From Neisseria sp. MVDL19-042950 (lineage in GTDB: Bacteria; Pseudomonadota; Gammaproteobacteria; Burkholderiales; Neisseriaceae): a DNA stretch of 64,000 bases. Positions 1 through 9,187 of this stretch are shown in pieces; position 1 is the first letter of the stretch; every line of letters begins with the position of its first letter. The stretch is taken from contig NZ_JAUKWH010000009.1 of assembly GCF_030504625.1 (NCBI RefSeq), positions 39,307 through 103,306 on the forward strand, written 5' to 3'. The position numbers and the translations under genes were made by a program. Below the pieces are notes generated by a model that saw only the letters and a list, made by a program, of their open reading frames with translations, ran no database searches and had not been told where the DNA came from.

Positions 1-369
1 GAAATCTTCATGGTTGTCCAAAATCAGAATTTTGGCTTGCGGGCGCTGTTTCCGATAGAGATAAGCCGCCGACAGGCCGCTGATGCCGGCACCGATTACC
101 ACCAAATCATATTGCTCGCCGGCTTTGCCCGGCAGTGTGAATTTGTTGCCGGCCAACGCGACGCTGTGCGCCGCATTTTGAACACCTTCCGTATCGCCGC
201 GCAAACCGAGCAAAGCGGGCGGATAGTAAATGCTTTTCAGAGTGGCGTTTTTTACTTGGTCTGCCGGAGAAACGGTGCGGTAGATTTTATCGCAGCCGCC
301 CAGCACAAACGAACCGGCCAAAGCAGCCGTTCCGCCTAAAAAAGTGCGGCGGGAAAATTTACGTTTCAT
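1..369 (-). CDS. Tat-exported FAD-dependent oxidoreductase, spermidine dehydrogenase-like (N-terminal part)
   Basis: Only the first 123 codons lie in the window; the gene runs off the left edge and so is missing from the ORF track. The start reads MKRKFSRRTFLGG, a twin-arginine motif, followed by a hydrophobic stretch ending LGGC that could also be a lipobox, so export and possibly lipidation are likely. Further on is YYPPALLGLRG and then a Rossmann FAD-binding motif, VVIGAGISGLSAA, followed by ILILDNHEDF. This arrangement resembles the spermidine dehydrogenase/FAD-amine oxidase family as I remember it. The substrate cannot be judged without the catalytic domain. Family assignment is fairly sure; spermidine specificity is inference. 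Confidence 0.75.
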   Translation of the reverse strand, partial: MKRKFSRRTFLGGTAALAGSFVLGGCDKIYRTVSPADQVKNATLKSIYYPPALLGLRGDTEGVQNAAHSVALAGNKFTLPGKAGEQYDLVVIGAGISGLSAAYLYRKQRPQAKILILDNHEDF

Positions 370-605
370 TTGAAATACTTTCGGGTTCAATTTTTGCAAA
401 TGCGCAATTCTAACAAGTTCCCGCCTTTTACACAAAATTGAATTTCTTTACCCATATCATATTATTTTGAAATCATATTGCAGGCCGTCTGAAAAAATTT
501 CTTACAAATATTATTAAAAAATAATATGTTATAAAAATAATCGGCATTTTACCTATATTAACAAACACATAAGACCAATCAATTCTATGATATTTTTTCA
601 AGTAA

Positions 606-645
606 CCAAAAGGCCGTCTGAAAAATTTTTCAGACGGCCTTTTGG
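606..645. terminator. DUS-pair hairpin terminator after cls
   Basis: A perfect 20-bp inverted repeat built from two opposed AGGCCGTCTGAA uptake sequences with T-runs at both ends. It lies 18 bp past the cls stop and also faces the oxidoreductase promoter region. Such DUS pairs are known to double as terminators in Neisseria. Confidence 0.85.
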
Positions 646-662
646 CAATTTTGCATCACCCG

Positions 663-2150
663 TTACAAAAGCGGACTCATCAATCTGACGGTATTTTCCA
701 CCAGCCCCCACCATCTCGACCGCTGTTGCCAGCCTTTAACCGTGATGTAGCGGCTGTCGGCCAGATATTGCCGTTGCAAATCATTCACTTGGCGGGTAAT
801 ACCTTTATCGTAAATTGCCAAACTGATTTCCAGATTTAAAAAGAAGCTGCGCATATCCATATTCACGGTACCGAAGAGCGTATAACCGTCGTCTATCACC
901 ATGGTTTTGGCATGCAGCAGCCCGCCGTCGAACAAAGCGATTTTCACGCCTGCTTTAAGCAGCATGGGGTAGTAAGCCCGCGAAGCATAACGCACCATCA
1001 GCGAATCGACTTTGGCCGGCAAAATCAGGGTTACTTCCACACCGCGTTTGGCGGCGGTGGTCAATGCCGTCAACAAAGGTTCGTCGGGCACGAAATACGG
1101 CGTGGTAATCACGATTTTCCGCGTAGCCGAATAAACCGCGCTGAGTATGGTTTCGTAAATCACCCGGTTGACTTGGTCGGGCGCGGAAGGAATCACTTGC
1201 GCCACAATATTCCCCGCCCGCATTTTTTCAGGCAGCATGGCGGGAATCAGCTCGTTGAGTCCGCTCAAATATTGCTGCACTTCGGTTAGATTTTGATCGT
1301 CTTCCACGGCCACATCGGCATAGAACACCGCTGTCATCTCCAACACCAGCGGCCCGGAACAGCGCATCATCACGTCCACCCATTCGCCTACGCCCGAACC
1401 TTGCTTGAAAAAGCGCGGGTCTACCAAGTTGTAGCTGCCGGTATAGCCGATTTTTTTGTCGATAATCAGCATTTTGCGGTGGTTTCGCAAATCGCTGCGG
1501 GTAAACAGGGTTTTCAGTGGCCCCACCGGTAAGGCCGCATGCACTTCCACGCCGAAGCTGCGCAATTTTTTTACCCAGCCGCCGTTGAAAAAATTACGGC
1601 TGCCGACGGCATCGGCAAGAATAACGCAGTCCACTCCGCGTTGTGCCGCCCGAATCACCGCATCCAACAAGGTTTCGATTCGGCCTTGCGGTTCGATAAT
1701 GTAAAACGCCAGCAGGCATGACTGCTGCGCCGATTCAATGTCCGCAAGCATGGCATCGACGATTCCGTCGGTGGTGGAAAGCAGCGTCATGGCATTGCTT
1801 TTGGTCGGCCCCATACCAGTGGTATCGGCGGCAACTTTGGCAATCCCCCGATAGCGCGGGCGCATTTCGTCGGTGATATCCAAATCGATATCCGACATAT
1901 AAAGCTCGATAAACTCGCTGTAAAAACGGTTCATTTCCGCGGCACGCTTGGCCCGCGCCGTTCCGAGCCGCGGCTCTCCCACCATCAAATAAGCAGCCAC
2001 GCCGAATAGCGGGAACACAAACAGAATAATCAACCATGCAAATGCCGCACCCGTATTGCGCTGTTTGTAAAGCACCCGCCCCGCGCAAACCAATGCGGCA
2101 GCGGTGTGCAGGTAAATAAGAATCTGACCCCACGGAATTTCAATATTCAT
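663..2150 (-). CDS. cls: Cardiolipin synthase (phospholipase D family)
   Basis: Condenses two phosphatidylglycerols (or a related pair) to cardiolipin at the inner membrane. The protein has two N-terminal hydrophobic segments (about residues 8-25 and 35-56) and two PLD catalytic HKD motifs: HRKMLIIDKKIGYTGS at about 224 and HAKTMVIDDGYTLFGT at about 413. The length of 495 aa matches ClsA-type enzymes. The ORF-track start at 2306 is rejected because its first 50 codons translate uptake sequences (RPSENFSDGL). ATG at 2150 or 2156 begins at the conserved hydrophobic N-terminus; no strong Shine-Dalgarno separates them. Monocistronic, with DUS hairpins on both sides. Confidence 0.9.
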   Translation of the reverse strand: MNIEIPWGQILIYLHTAAALVCAGRVLYKQRNTGAAFAWLIILFVFPLFGVAAYLMVGEPRLGTARAKRAAEMNRFYSEFIELYMSDIDLDITDEMRPRYRGIAKVAADTTGMGPTKSNAMTLLSTTDGIVDAMLADIESAQQSCLLAFYIIEPQGRIETLLDAVIRAAQRGVDCVILADAVGSRNFFNGGWVKKLRSFGVEVHAALPVGPLKTLFTRSDLRNHRKMLIIDKKIGYTGSYNLVDPRFFKQGSGVGEWVDVMMRCSGPLVLEMTAVFYADVAVEDDQNLTEVQQYLSGLNELIPAMLPEKMRAGNIVAQVIPSAPDQVNRVIYETILSAVYSATRKIVITTPYFVPDEPLLTALTTAAKRGVEVTLILPAKVDSLMVRYASRAYYPMLLKAGVKIALFDGGLLHAKTMVIDDGYTLFGTVNMDMRSFFLNLEISLAIYDKGITRQVNDLQRQYLADSRYITVKGWQQRSRWWGLVENTVRLMSPLL

Positions 2151-2275
2151 AAGCATGCAAGATATTTTCAGACGGCTTGAATTATAGAAGTAATCATCAT
2201 TAAGGTATAAAAGGCCGTCTGAAAGTTCCTTTTTGGCTTTAAACGGCGGCAGGCAATCGACCCGACCATGAAAAA

Positions 2276-2302
2276 GGCCATCTGAAAAATTTTCAGACGG
2301 CC
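2276..2302 (-). terminator. DUS-pair terminator after nhaA
   Basis: Inverted pair, one arm GGCCATCTGAAA (one base off consensus) and one perfect arm, 13 bp beyond the nhaA stop. The neighbouring 130 bp hold two further single DUS copies. Confidence 0.75.
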
Positions 2303-2314
2303 TCACAATATCGT

Positions 2315-3469
2315 TTAATACTTAATTTTAATTCTCTCAAACGGTGCGAATTTCAACACGAGATAACCCGAAACGCCCGCAAACAGTGAGCCTAAAAACA
2401 CCCCTACTTTGCTGTAATCCTGTATGGCGGGGTCAACAAACGCCAGCAGGCTGATAAACAGGCTCATGGTAAAACCGATGCCGCACAACAGCGCCACGCC
2501 ATACACCTGCAACCAGCTCGCCCCTTCCGGCAGTTCGGTCCAGCCGAGTTTCACCGTTGCCCAAACCACACCGAAAACGCCCAACTGTTTGCCCAAAAAC
2601 AAACCGGCAAAAATACCCATTACCACGGGGTCGAAAAGTACCGAGCCGTCCAACCCGGCGAAAGATACGCCGGCATTGGCAAAGCCGAACACCGGCACCA
2701 CGAAAAACGCCACCGGATTTTCCAAAGCGTGCTCCCACTTGAGCAGCGGCGCTTCCTGAATAGAATCCTGTACCCGCAAAGGAATGGCAAAAGCCAGCAA
2801 CACGCCCGCAAGCGTGGCATGAAGGCCGGATTTCAAAACGAAAAACCACAGCAACAAGCCCAGTAGCAAATACGGAAGGCTTTTCAATATGCCTTTTTTA
2901 TTCAAGAAAAACAGCACGGCCAAAGTTGCGGCGGCCAAAGCCAGATAAACAAAACTGATGCTGCTGCTGTAAAACAAGGCAATAATCACAATAACGGCCA
3001 AGTCGTCCATAATCGCCAGTGCCGTCAGAAAAATTTTCAAAGACACCGGCACGCGGCTGCCCAACAAGGCCAACACGCCCAGTGCAAAAGCGATATCGGT
3101 GGCGGCGGGCACGGCCCAACCTTTCAACGTTTCGGGATTGCCGCTGTTAAACAAAACATAAAACAGCGCGGGCATCATCAAACCTCCCAATGCGGCCAAG
3201 CCGGGCAATATCCGCTTGGCGTTGGTATTCAATTCGCCCTGTAATAATTCGCGTTTCACTTCCAAACCCACAAACAGGAAAAATACTGCCATCAAACCGT
3301 CGTTAATCCAATGCGAAACACTCAAGCCGACAACATAAGCGCCGAGCATACTGAAATAATGTTCCGAAGCGGGCGAATTCGCCACGATGATGCCGAGCAC
3401 CGCCGCAATCATCAACACGATACCTGCCGCAGGCTCCGAACTGAAAAAATGAGCTAACTTATCCCTCAC
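2315..3469 (-). CDS. nhaA: Na+/H+ antiporter NhaA
   Basis: Inner-membrane exchanger that expels Na+ (or Li+) against protons for pH and sodium homeostasis. The 384-aa protein is almost entirely hydrophobic helices. It shows the family hallmarks TDIAFALGVLALLGSRVP and ALAIMDDLAVIVIIALF, whose Asp pair at about 155-156 corresponds to the transport aspartates of E. coli NhaA (Asp163/164), plus Asp125. The length equals E. coli NhaA. It starts at MRDKLAHFF, 13 bp after an AAGGAAGG-type site. Single gene between two DUS hairpins. A second, unrelated antiporter (nhaC) lies at 51158. Confidence 0.95.
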   Translation of the reverse strand: MRDKLAHFFSSEPAAGIVLMIAAVLGIIVANSPASEHYFSMLGAYVVGLSVSHWINDGLMAVFFLFVGLEVKRELLQGELNTNAKRILPGLAALGGLMMPALFYVLFNSGNPETLKGWAVPAATDIAFALGVLALLGSRVPVSLKIFLTALAIMDDLAVIVIIALFYSSSISFVYLALAAATLAVLFFLNKKGILKSLPYLLLGLLLWFFVLKSGLHATLAGVLLAFAIPLRVQDSIQEAPLLKWEHALENPVAFFVVPVFGFANAGVSFAGLDGSVLFDPVVMGIFAGLFLGKQLGVFGVVWATVKLGWTELPEGASWLQVYGVALLCGIGFTMSLFISLLAFVDPAIQDYSKVGVFLGSLFAGVSGYLVLKFAPFERIKIKY

Positions 3470-3526
3470 TGACCTTCCTTTCTCTTAAAAAGTCTGTCGA
3501 TTTATTCAATTGACTACCGAATACAA

Positions 3527-3560
3527 ACCCACTGCCGGAACCGATACTCCCGCAGTGGGT
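3527..3560. terminator. Second hairpin in the hemE-nhaA gap
   Basis: Nine-bp perfect stem ACCCACTGC/GCAGTGGGT with a 16-nt loop and T-rich flanks on both sides. It backs up the DUS terminator just upstream and precedes nhaA. It could instead be part of the nhaA leader. Confidence 0.6.
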
Positions 3561-3570
3561 TTTCTCTCAA

Positions 3571-3601
3571 AGGCCGTCTGAAAACTTTTTTCAGACGGCC
3601 T
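3571..3601 (-). terminator. DUS-pair terminator after hemE
   Basis: AGGCCGTCTGAAAA and its reverse complement with a short T-rich loop, 21 bp beyond the hemE stop. Confidence 0.85.
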
Positions 3602-3621
3602 CTGCATCATTAAAATACAGA

Positions 3622-4683
3622 TTAACGGTGATACTGTCGAGACAATTCGTGCACCGTGTCCACCAACAACTTGGCATGTTCGGGGTCGGCGTGTTGGTTG
3701 ATGCCGTGCCCGAGGTTGAACACATGGCCGCTGCCGTTGCCGTATGCTTCCAGAATGCGGGCGGCTTCGGCACGGATGCTCTCCGGCGTGCCGAACAGGG
3801 CGAACGGGTCGAAATTACCTTGCAGCGCCACTTTATCCCCTACGCGCTTGCGGGCTTCGCCGATGTTGCACGTCCAATCCAAGCCGAGAGCATCGGCACC
3901 GGTATCGGCCATTTTTTCCAGCCACAAACCGCCGCCTTTGGTAAACACAATCACCGGCACGCGGCGGCCTTCGCTTTCGCGTTTCAAACCGCCGACAATC
4001 TGCTTCATATAACGCAGGCTGAACGCTTCAAACGCCGCATCGCTCAACACGCCGCCCCATGTATCGAAAATCTGCACCGCCTGCGCGCCCGCATCGATTT
4101 GCGCATTTAAATATGCGGTTACGGCTTGGGCGTTGACATCCAAAATCTTGTGCAGCAAGTCGGGGCGCGAATACATCATGGTTTTGATGGTGCGGAATTC
4201 CTTGCTGCTGCCGCCTTCCACCATATAGCAGGCGAGCGTGAACGGGCTGCCGGAAAAGCCGATTAAAGGCACGCGGCCGTCTAAGGCTTGGCGGATAGAC
4301 GTAACGGCATCAAACACATATTGCAGCTTGCCCATGTCCGGCACTTCCAGCTTGGCGATGTCGGCTTCATGCTGCAAAGCACGCTCGAATTTGGGGCCTT
4401 CACCTTCGGCAAAATACAAGCCCAAACCCATCGCATCAGGCACGGTTAAGATGTCGGAAAACAGAATCGCTGCGTCCAAATCGAAACGCTCCAGCGGCTG
4501 AATGGTTACTTCGGTGGCCAGCTCGGTGTTTTTGCACAAATCCAAAAAACTGCCTGCGCGGGCGCGGGTGGCTTTGTATTCGGGCAGATAGCGGCCTGCC
4601 TGACGCATCATCCAAATCGGTGTGTATTCAACCGGTTGTTTTAACAAAGCGCGTAAGAAAGTATCGTTTTTCAATGTGGTCAT
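3622..4683 (-). CDS. hemE: Uroporphyrinogen decarboxylase
   Basis: Removes the four acetate carboxyls of uroporphyrinogen III to give coproporphyrinogen III in heme synthesis (cytosolic). Both family signatures are visible: [15 protein letters not shown] at residues 22-36 and [16 protein letters not shown] at about 140. Starting at [10 protein letters not shown] gives 353 aa, the usual size. The track start at 4761 adds 26 residues that translate the end of a repeat element and is not credible. It lies downstream of hemD-hemX-hemY on the same strand but is separated from hemY by a DUS terminator and a Correia-like element, so it is probably transcribed on its own. Confidence 0.96.
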   Translation of the reverse strand: MTTLKNDTFLRALLKQPVEYTPIWMMRQAGRYLPEYKATRARAGSFLDLCKNTELATEVTIQPLERFDLDAAILFSDILTVPDAMGLGLYFAEGEGPKFERALQHEADIAKLEVPDMGKLQYVFDAVTSIRQALDGRVPLIGFSGSPFTLACYMVEGGSSKEFRTIKTMMYSRPDLLHKILDVNAQAVTAYLNAQIDAGAQAVQIFDTWGGVLSDAAFEAFSLRYMKQIVGGLKRESEGRRVPVIVFTKGGGLWLEKMADTGADALGLDWTCNIGEARKRVGDKVALQGNFDPFALFGTPESIRAEAARILEAYGNGSGHVFNLGHGINQHADPEHAKLLVDTVHELSRQYHR

Positions 4684-4724
4684 ATCGGGCTTTCGTAGAA
4701 AATATTGAAAACGCCTGCCTGTGT

Positions 4725-4879
4725 TATAGCAAACAAACTGATTTTTGATACAAGGCGGCAAGCCGTAGGCAGCACCAATAGTGCGGAACCGATTCTGCTG
4801 CCGCTTCGCCGGCTTACAAAACCGTTCTCTTTAAACTAAGGCGCAGCAATGCCGCAGCAAGTTAAGTTGATTCGCTATA
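4725..4879. repeat. Correia-like miniature element, copy A (155 bp)
   Basis: Ends carry inverted repeats TATAGCAAACAAACT and, on the other strand, TATAGCGAATCAACT. The interior (GATACAAGG, AGTGCGGAACCGATTC, CGTTCTCTTTAAACTAAGGCG) closely follows the core of the Neisseria Correia repeat as I remember it, and 155 bp is the classic size. The canonical Correia ends (TATAGTGGATTAA) are replaced by a different sequence. It sits in the hemY-hemE gap and overlaps the false N-terminal extension of hemE. Copy B is at 52649-52800 and a short copy at 62901-62981. Confidence 0.75.
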
Positions 4880-4924
4880 AATCTTCGCACGCGTGATCGG
4901 GTGTTAAAGTTTCAAAGTATCGAA

Positions 4925-4964
4925 AGGCCGTCTGAAAACATTTATCCGGTTTTTCAGACGGCCT
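4925..4964 (-). terminator. DUS-pair terminator after hemY
   Basis: Inverted uptake sequences separated by about 14 nt, 24 bp past the hemY stop. It ends the hemD-hemX-hemY transcript. Confidence 0.8.
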
Positions 4965-4987
4965 CTTTTTGCATGGCGGCTTATCTG

Positions 4988-6193
4988 TTATAGGGATTCA
5001 TCGTCGGCAGACACGCTCTCCAAAGCCAGTTTGCGCTGCTGCTCCGCCTTTTCGGGCTGCTCGGTTTCGTCAAACACTTTGGCCAAAGCCAAACGCGCCG
5101 GCATGCTCGGGTCGATGGCGAGGCTGGCTTCCAGATACGTCTGCGCCTTGCCCCAAAGCTGCTTGCCGTAAGCCAGTTCGCCCAGATACATCAGCAATTT
5201 GGCATTATTCGGATGCCCCTGCAACCAGCCGTCGGCAAGGTCAATGGCTTTGCGCTGTTCTTTGTCGTTCAAGAAACGCACGCTCTGAACGAAAGTTTTC
5301 AGCAACTCGGCCTGCTGGGTATGCGGATAATATTTCTCCACCCATTTTACCGCATGGCCGTACAAGCCCAAACGCTCGTATTTCTCGGCGATGGCAATAC
5401 ACAATTCGCCGGTTTTCAAATACTCGGGAATACGCTTGAGGCAAACTTTCAAACCGTTATGATCGGAAGCCAATGCCAGTAGGCGGTGGTATGCCCAGTT
5501 TTGATATTGTTCGGCTTCATAATCGCTGATTGCCCCCGCCTTAACCAATTTGTCGGCCTTATCCAATACTTCCAGCGCGTTGCCTTTATCAAAAGCGTAA
5601 CGCAACTGCAAACGCACCAAGCGGGTAAGGCTGGGGTTGATTTGGGTGGCGGAAATCAGGTTTTGTTCGGCAGCCGGATAATCGCGGCGGCTTAAAGCGG
5701 ATTCGGCCAACAACAGATAACGCGAAAGCTGTTTCTTCGCAGGCAATGCTTCGATGTCTTTCAAATAGCGGTCGCGCAGGCCGATGTTGTCCATTTGGTC
5801 GGCGGCATGCGCGCCCAGCATCAATGCCAGCGTGCGGTTGTCGCCCGCTTCTTTGTTGGCCAGCACTTTGGCGGCTTCCTGCTCGGCCTTTTGGAACTTG
5901 CCTTCAAAAAACGCCAAACCCGCATTGTTCAAAGCGGCGGCGGCTTGGCGGCCTTTGCGTGCCACGCCGAAACGCTGCATACGGCCGGGCACGTTGAGAA
6001 TGCCTGCAATCAAACGCACCAGCAGATACAGCACCACCACCAAGGCAATCAAACCGAGAATAAACGCATGCAGGTTGATGCGCAGTATGGTCTGCTCGAC
6101 CACCACATAAACATTGCCGGTATAAGTGCCCGCCGCAATCGCCAAACCAACGGCCACGGCGAATAAAATGATAACCCAAACCAAGCCTCTCAT
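4988..6193 (-). CDS. hemY: HemY, heme biosynthesis-associated TPR membrane protein
   Basis: Two N-terminal transmembrane segments (about 4-24 and 40-62) anchor a long helical tail made of TPR-like repeats (NNAGLAFFEGKFQKAEQEA, LLLAESALSRRDYPAAEQNL, YLGELAYGKQLWGKAQTYLEASL). This is the proteobacterial HemY architecture, unrelated to the protoporphyrinogen oxidase of the same name in Bacillus. Its exact role is unresolved in the literature; it is thought to scaffold late heme synthesis. It overlaps hemX by 4 bp (ATGA), so the two are translationally coupled. Confidence 0.9.
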   Translation of the reverse strand: MRGLVWVIILFAVAVGLAIAAGTYTGNVYVVVEQTILRINLHAFILGLIALVVVLYLLVRLIAGILNVPGRMQRFGVARKGRQAAAALNNAGLAFFEGKFQKAEQEAAKVLANKEAGDNRTLALMLGAHAADQMDNIGLRDRYLKDIEALPAKKQLSRYLLLAESALSRRDYPAAEQNLISATQINPSLTRLVRLQLRYAFDKGNALEVLDKADKLVKAGAISDYEAEQYQNWAYHRLLALASDHNGLKVCLKRIPEYLKTGELCIAIAEKYERLGLYGHAVKWVEKYYPHTQQAELLKTFVQSVRFLNDKEQRKAIDLADGWLQGHPNNAKLLMYLGELAYGKQLWGKAQTYLEASLAIDPSMPARLALAKVFDETEQPEKAEQQRKLALESVSADDESL

Positions 6194-7695
6194 ACCCGTG
6201 CCCCTTTCACTTCGCCTACCGGCGCGGATGCCGGTTTGTTTTCAGACGGCACGGCCGGTTTTGCCGGCTGTTGCGGCTCTGCCGCTTTCGGTACTACAGG
6301 CATAACCGGCGTTGCCGGTACTTCGGGAGCCGAAGCGGCAGACGACGGCTCGGAAGCGGATTCGCCCGCAGCAACGGGAGCAGCCGCTTCAGGCAGCAGC
6401 GTCGGACGGTTCGGCCGGACGGCATTTTGGTAATTGCGTACGGCATTCAGGCTGTTTTTCAGCACGTCGTCGGTTACCATGCGCAAATCGGCGGTTTTCA
6501 GCTCGGCCAATTCTTTCAACCAAGATTGGGTGGCGGGCGAACGGACATCGAAATATTGTTTTACCGCCGCTTCCGCATTGTTCAAATCGCTTTGGTACAC
6601 CTCGCCGTTGTACTGCATCAGGGCGGCACGCGCATCCAATAAACGCAAACGCAGGTTTTCACGCACGAAATACACTTGCTCGGGAGCCATCAGCATGGAA
6701 TCGTTGCTGTTCAGGCGGCGTACTTCCACCATGCCTTTCAAGGCGGCCAGCGTTTTCTGCCATGCGGCTTCCCACCACGGCAGATTGCCCGCATCCGCAA
6801 CTTGGGGAGCGGATTGGCCGGGCTTCAAGGCTCCGTCCACCACCAACGGCAAGCCGGCAACGGCGGTTTCCAAACGGTCGAGACGCAACGACACGCCCGA
6901 AATATCCACATACGGGCGGTTGCGCAATGCCGTCAAATCGCCGGCAACGGCTTGTTTCACCGGCAGCAGTTCGGGGTGGTCGAAACGGCTCATGCGGCTT
7001 TCGATGTTTTCCAACACTCCGATGGCGGCAGGCACGTTGCCTGAAAGCAGCAATTGTTGCGAAGCCAGATTCAGCATCACTTCGGTTTCATCCACCAGCC
7101 AATCGGCACGGCCTTTGCTTAACTCTTGGAAAGCACGCTCGGCGGCAGCCACTTTTTCACCGTTCTGTTTCTGTGCGGCGGCCAATTGCACCATCGCGGC
7201 TTGGATTTCATTCTGCTTACGCATGCTGTTTTGCAGCAGTGCGGCATTTTGCGATTCGCCCAAAGCAGCTTTTTCGATTTTTTGATTGAAGTTTATTTCC
7301 TGCGTTTTCAGCAGATTCTGTCCTTGCACAAACAAGAAACCGCTGGCTCCCAAAGCCAGCAGGGACAAAGCCAGCGCAACGACGGCTACGCCTCTGCCCG
7401 ATGATTGTTTGATCACCACGGGTGTAACAAGGGGTTGGTTGTTTTTTGAGTCAGACATAAGATTTCCTGCGGGTTCGGGATTATTCGGAGCGGCGGCTGC
7501 AAAACCGGTTTTCGGTTTGTCGGACGGCGTTTCTGCTTCCGGTTCCGCGGCTGCCGTGTCGGATTTGTTTTTTTCAGACGGCTGCACGGGCGGCATTGCC
7601 GTTCCGTCTTTCGTTACCACCAGCATGCGCTTTGGGGATTCCTGCGCGTTTTCAGGCTGAAAATCCTCGGGTTTATTTTCGTCTTGGCTGTTCAT
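6190..7695 (-). CDS. hemX: HemX, uroporphyrinogen-III methyltransferase-like membrane protein
   Basis: A 501-aa protein with a long polar N-terminus, one transmembrane helix near residues 99-117 (VAVVALALSLLALGASGFLF), a periplasmic coiled-coil segment (FNQKIEKAALGE onward) and a disordered Ala/Pro-rich tail. This is the usual HemX layout; it lacks the SAM-methyltransferase domain its old name implies. The start codon lies inside hemD (23-bp overlap) and the end overlaps hemY by 4 bp. The low-complexity tail (PAAAPVAAGESASEPSS) is typical of Neisseria versions. Function in heme synthesis rests on gene order and is otherwise unproven. Confidence 0.88.
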   Translation of the reverse strand: MNSQDENKPEDFQPENAQESPKRMLVVTKDGTAMPPVQPSEKNKSDTAAAEPEAETPSDKPKTGFAAAAPNNPEPAGNLMSDSKNNQPLVTPVVIKQSSGRGVAVVALALSLLALGASGFLFVQGQNLLKTQEINFNQKIEKAALGESQNAALLQNSMRKQNEIQAAMVQLAAAQKQNGEKVAAAERAFQELSKGRADWLVDETEVMLNLASQQLLLSGNVPAAIGVLENIESRMSRFDHPELLPVKQAVAGDLTALRNRPYVDISGVSLRLDRLETAVAGLPLVVDGALKPGQSAPQVADAGNLPWWEAAWQKTLAALKGMVEVRRLNSNDSMLMAPEQVYFVRENLRLRLLDARAALMQYNGEVYQSDLNNAEAAVKQYFDVRSPATQSWLKELAELKTADLRMVTDDVLKNSLNAVRNYQNAVRPNRPTLLPEAAAPVAAGESASEPSSAASAPEVPATPVMPVVPKAAEPQQPAKPAVPSENKPASAPVGEVKGARV

Positions 7696-8416
7696 TCTGA
7701 ACTCCGTGCAAGGCTTGTTTTAAAGTCTGTGCATCCAAACGCGCAACCACTCGGGTGTTCACCGCTCCGGCGATATGCAAAGCGGCGGCTATGCGCGGAT
7801 GATGCGTGAAGTATAACAAGGTTCTTAATGGTTGCGCCAATTCAGACGGCACTTGCGCAAACAACGCGCTCACCATCTCGGCGGAAGTAATGTAGGCGGC
7901 AACGGGGCGGGCTTCTTCAAACACCGACCAATCAAGCGGTTGGGGCCGTCTGAAATAAACTTCGGCCGTTTCCACTTCAAAGCCGCGCCGCTTCAGATTT
8001 TGCGCCAGAAAATCCCGCCCGCCGTGTCCGCGCACGATCAGCACTTTCGCTCCTTGGGGCAGGCTGTTCCAAATGTCCAAACGCAACACGGCTTCGCTGT
8101 CGTTGCCCTCCTGCGGGCAAATGATTTCGTGCGGACAGAATCCCGACAATGCCTTGCGGCTGCCCTGCCCTACGGTAATCTGGCGGATGAGGCCGTCTGA
8201 AAAATCAATATGCGGCGCGGCGGTCTCCACCGCCGTGGGGCTGACCCAGAATACGGCAGAGGCCGTCTGAAACTGCCGGTTGAGGTTTTTTAAGGCGGCC
8301 TCTTCCGGCTCGATGCGTATCGGGCCGAACGGTACGGCATCCCAACCCGCCGCCGTGCAAGTGCGGATATCGGCAGCGGTTTGGGATGGGGGGCGGATAA
8401 TCAAAATGGCTGGCAT
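7673..8416 (-). CDS. hemD: Uroporphyrinogen-III synthase
   Basis: Closes hydroxymethylbilane with inversion of ring D to form uroporphyrinogen III, the substrate of HemE. The 247-aa length and the two-lobed HemD pattern fit: MPAILIIRPPSQ at the start, FWVSPTAVETAAPHI in lobe one, VLIVRGHGGRDFLAQNLKRRGFEVETAEVYFR at the middle and AYITSAEMVSALF in lobe two. The family is poorly conserved in sequence, but the position at the head of hemD-hemX-hemY settles it. In-frame uptake sequences fall within the coding region (near 8190 and 8262). Confidence 0.92.
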   Translation of the reverse strand: MPAILIIRPPSQTAADIRTCTAAGWDAVPFGPIRIEPEEAALKNLNRQFQTASAVFWVSPTAVETAAPHIDFSDGLIRQITVGQGSRKALSGFCPHEIICPQEGNDSEAVLRLDIWNSLPQGAKVLIVRGHGGRDFLAQNLKRRGFEVETAEVYFRRPQPLDWSVFEEARPVAAYITSAEMVSALFAQVPSELAQPLRTLLYFTHHPRIAAALHIAGAVNTRVVARLDAQTLKQALHGVQNEQPRRK

Positions 8417-8472
8417 GTTTTCAGACGGCCTCCGGCCAATCGGTTAGACACCGGTAAAAGATGGGGGACTCT

Positions 8473-9096
8473 TTACCACAACCGCCACAGCGAACGGCTT
8501 TGCTGCGGTTTTTGAGTCTGCCGCTGCGCCTTGCGGAAATCCCACGGCGCTTGCGGGTTTCTGTTTTGCCACAAGCCCGTGCTTTCCTGCCGCGCGCGGG
8601 CTTCGGCATAGGCGTAGGCCGCATAATCGAAAGTGTCCTGCTTGCGCTTGGCAATCGACACATAATGCCACGCATGGCCTTGCTGCAACTGGGCAAGGTT
8701 CAAATCCTGTCCGTTCAGGCGCACTTGGGCGACTTCGCGTTTATATTGGTCGGTTTCAAACACCGTTACTTCTACGTTTCGACCTTCCACAAGCGCCCGC
8801 AACGCATCCCGCGAAGCCGTTCCGTGCGCCTGCTGCAATTCCGGCGCATCAATGTAGGCCAAACGGATTTTATGCTTGTTGCCGCCGCCGTCGACCACGC
8901 GGACGGTGTCGCCGTCGGATACGGCAACTACGCGGCCCGAATAGTTTTGTGCGGCGTGATCCTGCACCCAAAGCGAGTGGAATTGCTGTGCGGCCTCGGT
9001 ACTTTTACGCAGCCATTGCTGAAAATTCTCCGCCTGCACGCCGGCAGCCGAAGCCAGCAACAAGGCGGCAAATGCGTATAAAGACGATGTTTTCAT
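8473..9096 (-). CDS. Secreted staphylococcal-nuclease-like thermonuclease
   Basis: The N-terminus is a classic Sec signal peptide (MKTSSLYAFAALLLASAAGVQA|E), so the enzyme should be periplasmic or secreted. The SNase fold follows: VVAVSDGDTVRVV, then RLAYIDAPELQQ with the catalytic Arg and metal-binding Asp, ALRALVEG, and YKREVAQVRLNGQDLN containing the second catalytic Arg. The C-terminus is basic, possibly DNA-binding. Expected to cut DNA or RNA with Ca2+. Secreted nucleases can trim extracellular DNA in Neisseria biofilms, but that role here is inference. It is separated from hemD by 56 bp containing no clear terminator. Confidence 0.9.
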   Translation of the reverse strand: MKTSSLYAFAALLLASAAGVQAENFQQWLRKSTEAAQQFHSLWVQDHAAQNYSGRVVAVSDGDTVRVVDGGGNKHKIRLAYIDAPELQQAHGTASRDALRALVEGRNVEVTVFETDQYKREVAQVRLNGQDLNLAQLQQGHAWHYVSIAKRKQDTFDYAAYAYAEARARQESTGLWQNRNPQAPWDFRKAQRQTQKPQQSRSLWRLW

Positions 9097-9145
9097 ATCT
9101 CAAACCGAACAAACTCTGCCCGCAAAAAACCAGCGTAACGAAATA

Positions 9146-9173
9146 AGGCCGTCTGAACAGTTTCAGACGGCCT
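9146..9173 (-). terminator. DUS-pair terminator after rpiA
   Basis: AGGCCGTCTGAA, a 4-nt loop and the reverse complement, 14 bp beyond the rpiA stop. Confidence 0.8.
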
Positions 9174-9187
9174 CCGGCTATACCGTA

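Noticed and set aside
6312-7289. 325-aa and overlapping 283-aa plus-strand ORFs
   Set aside because: Antisense to hemX; arginine- and cysteine-rich low-quality translations.
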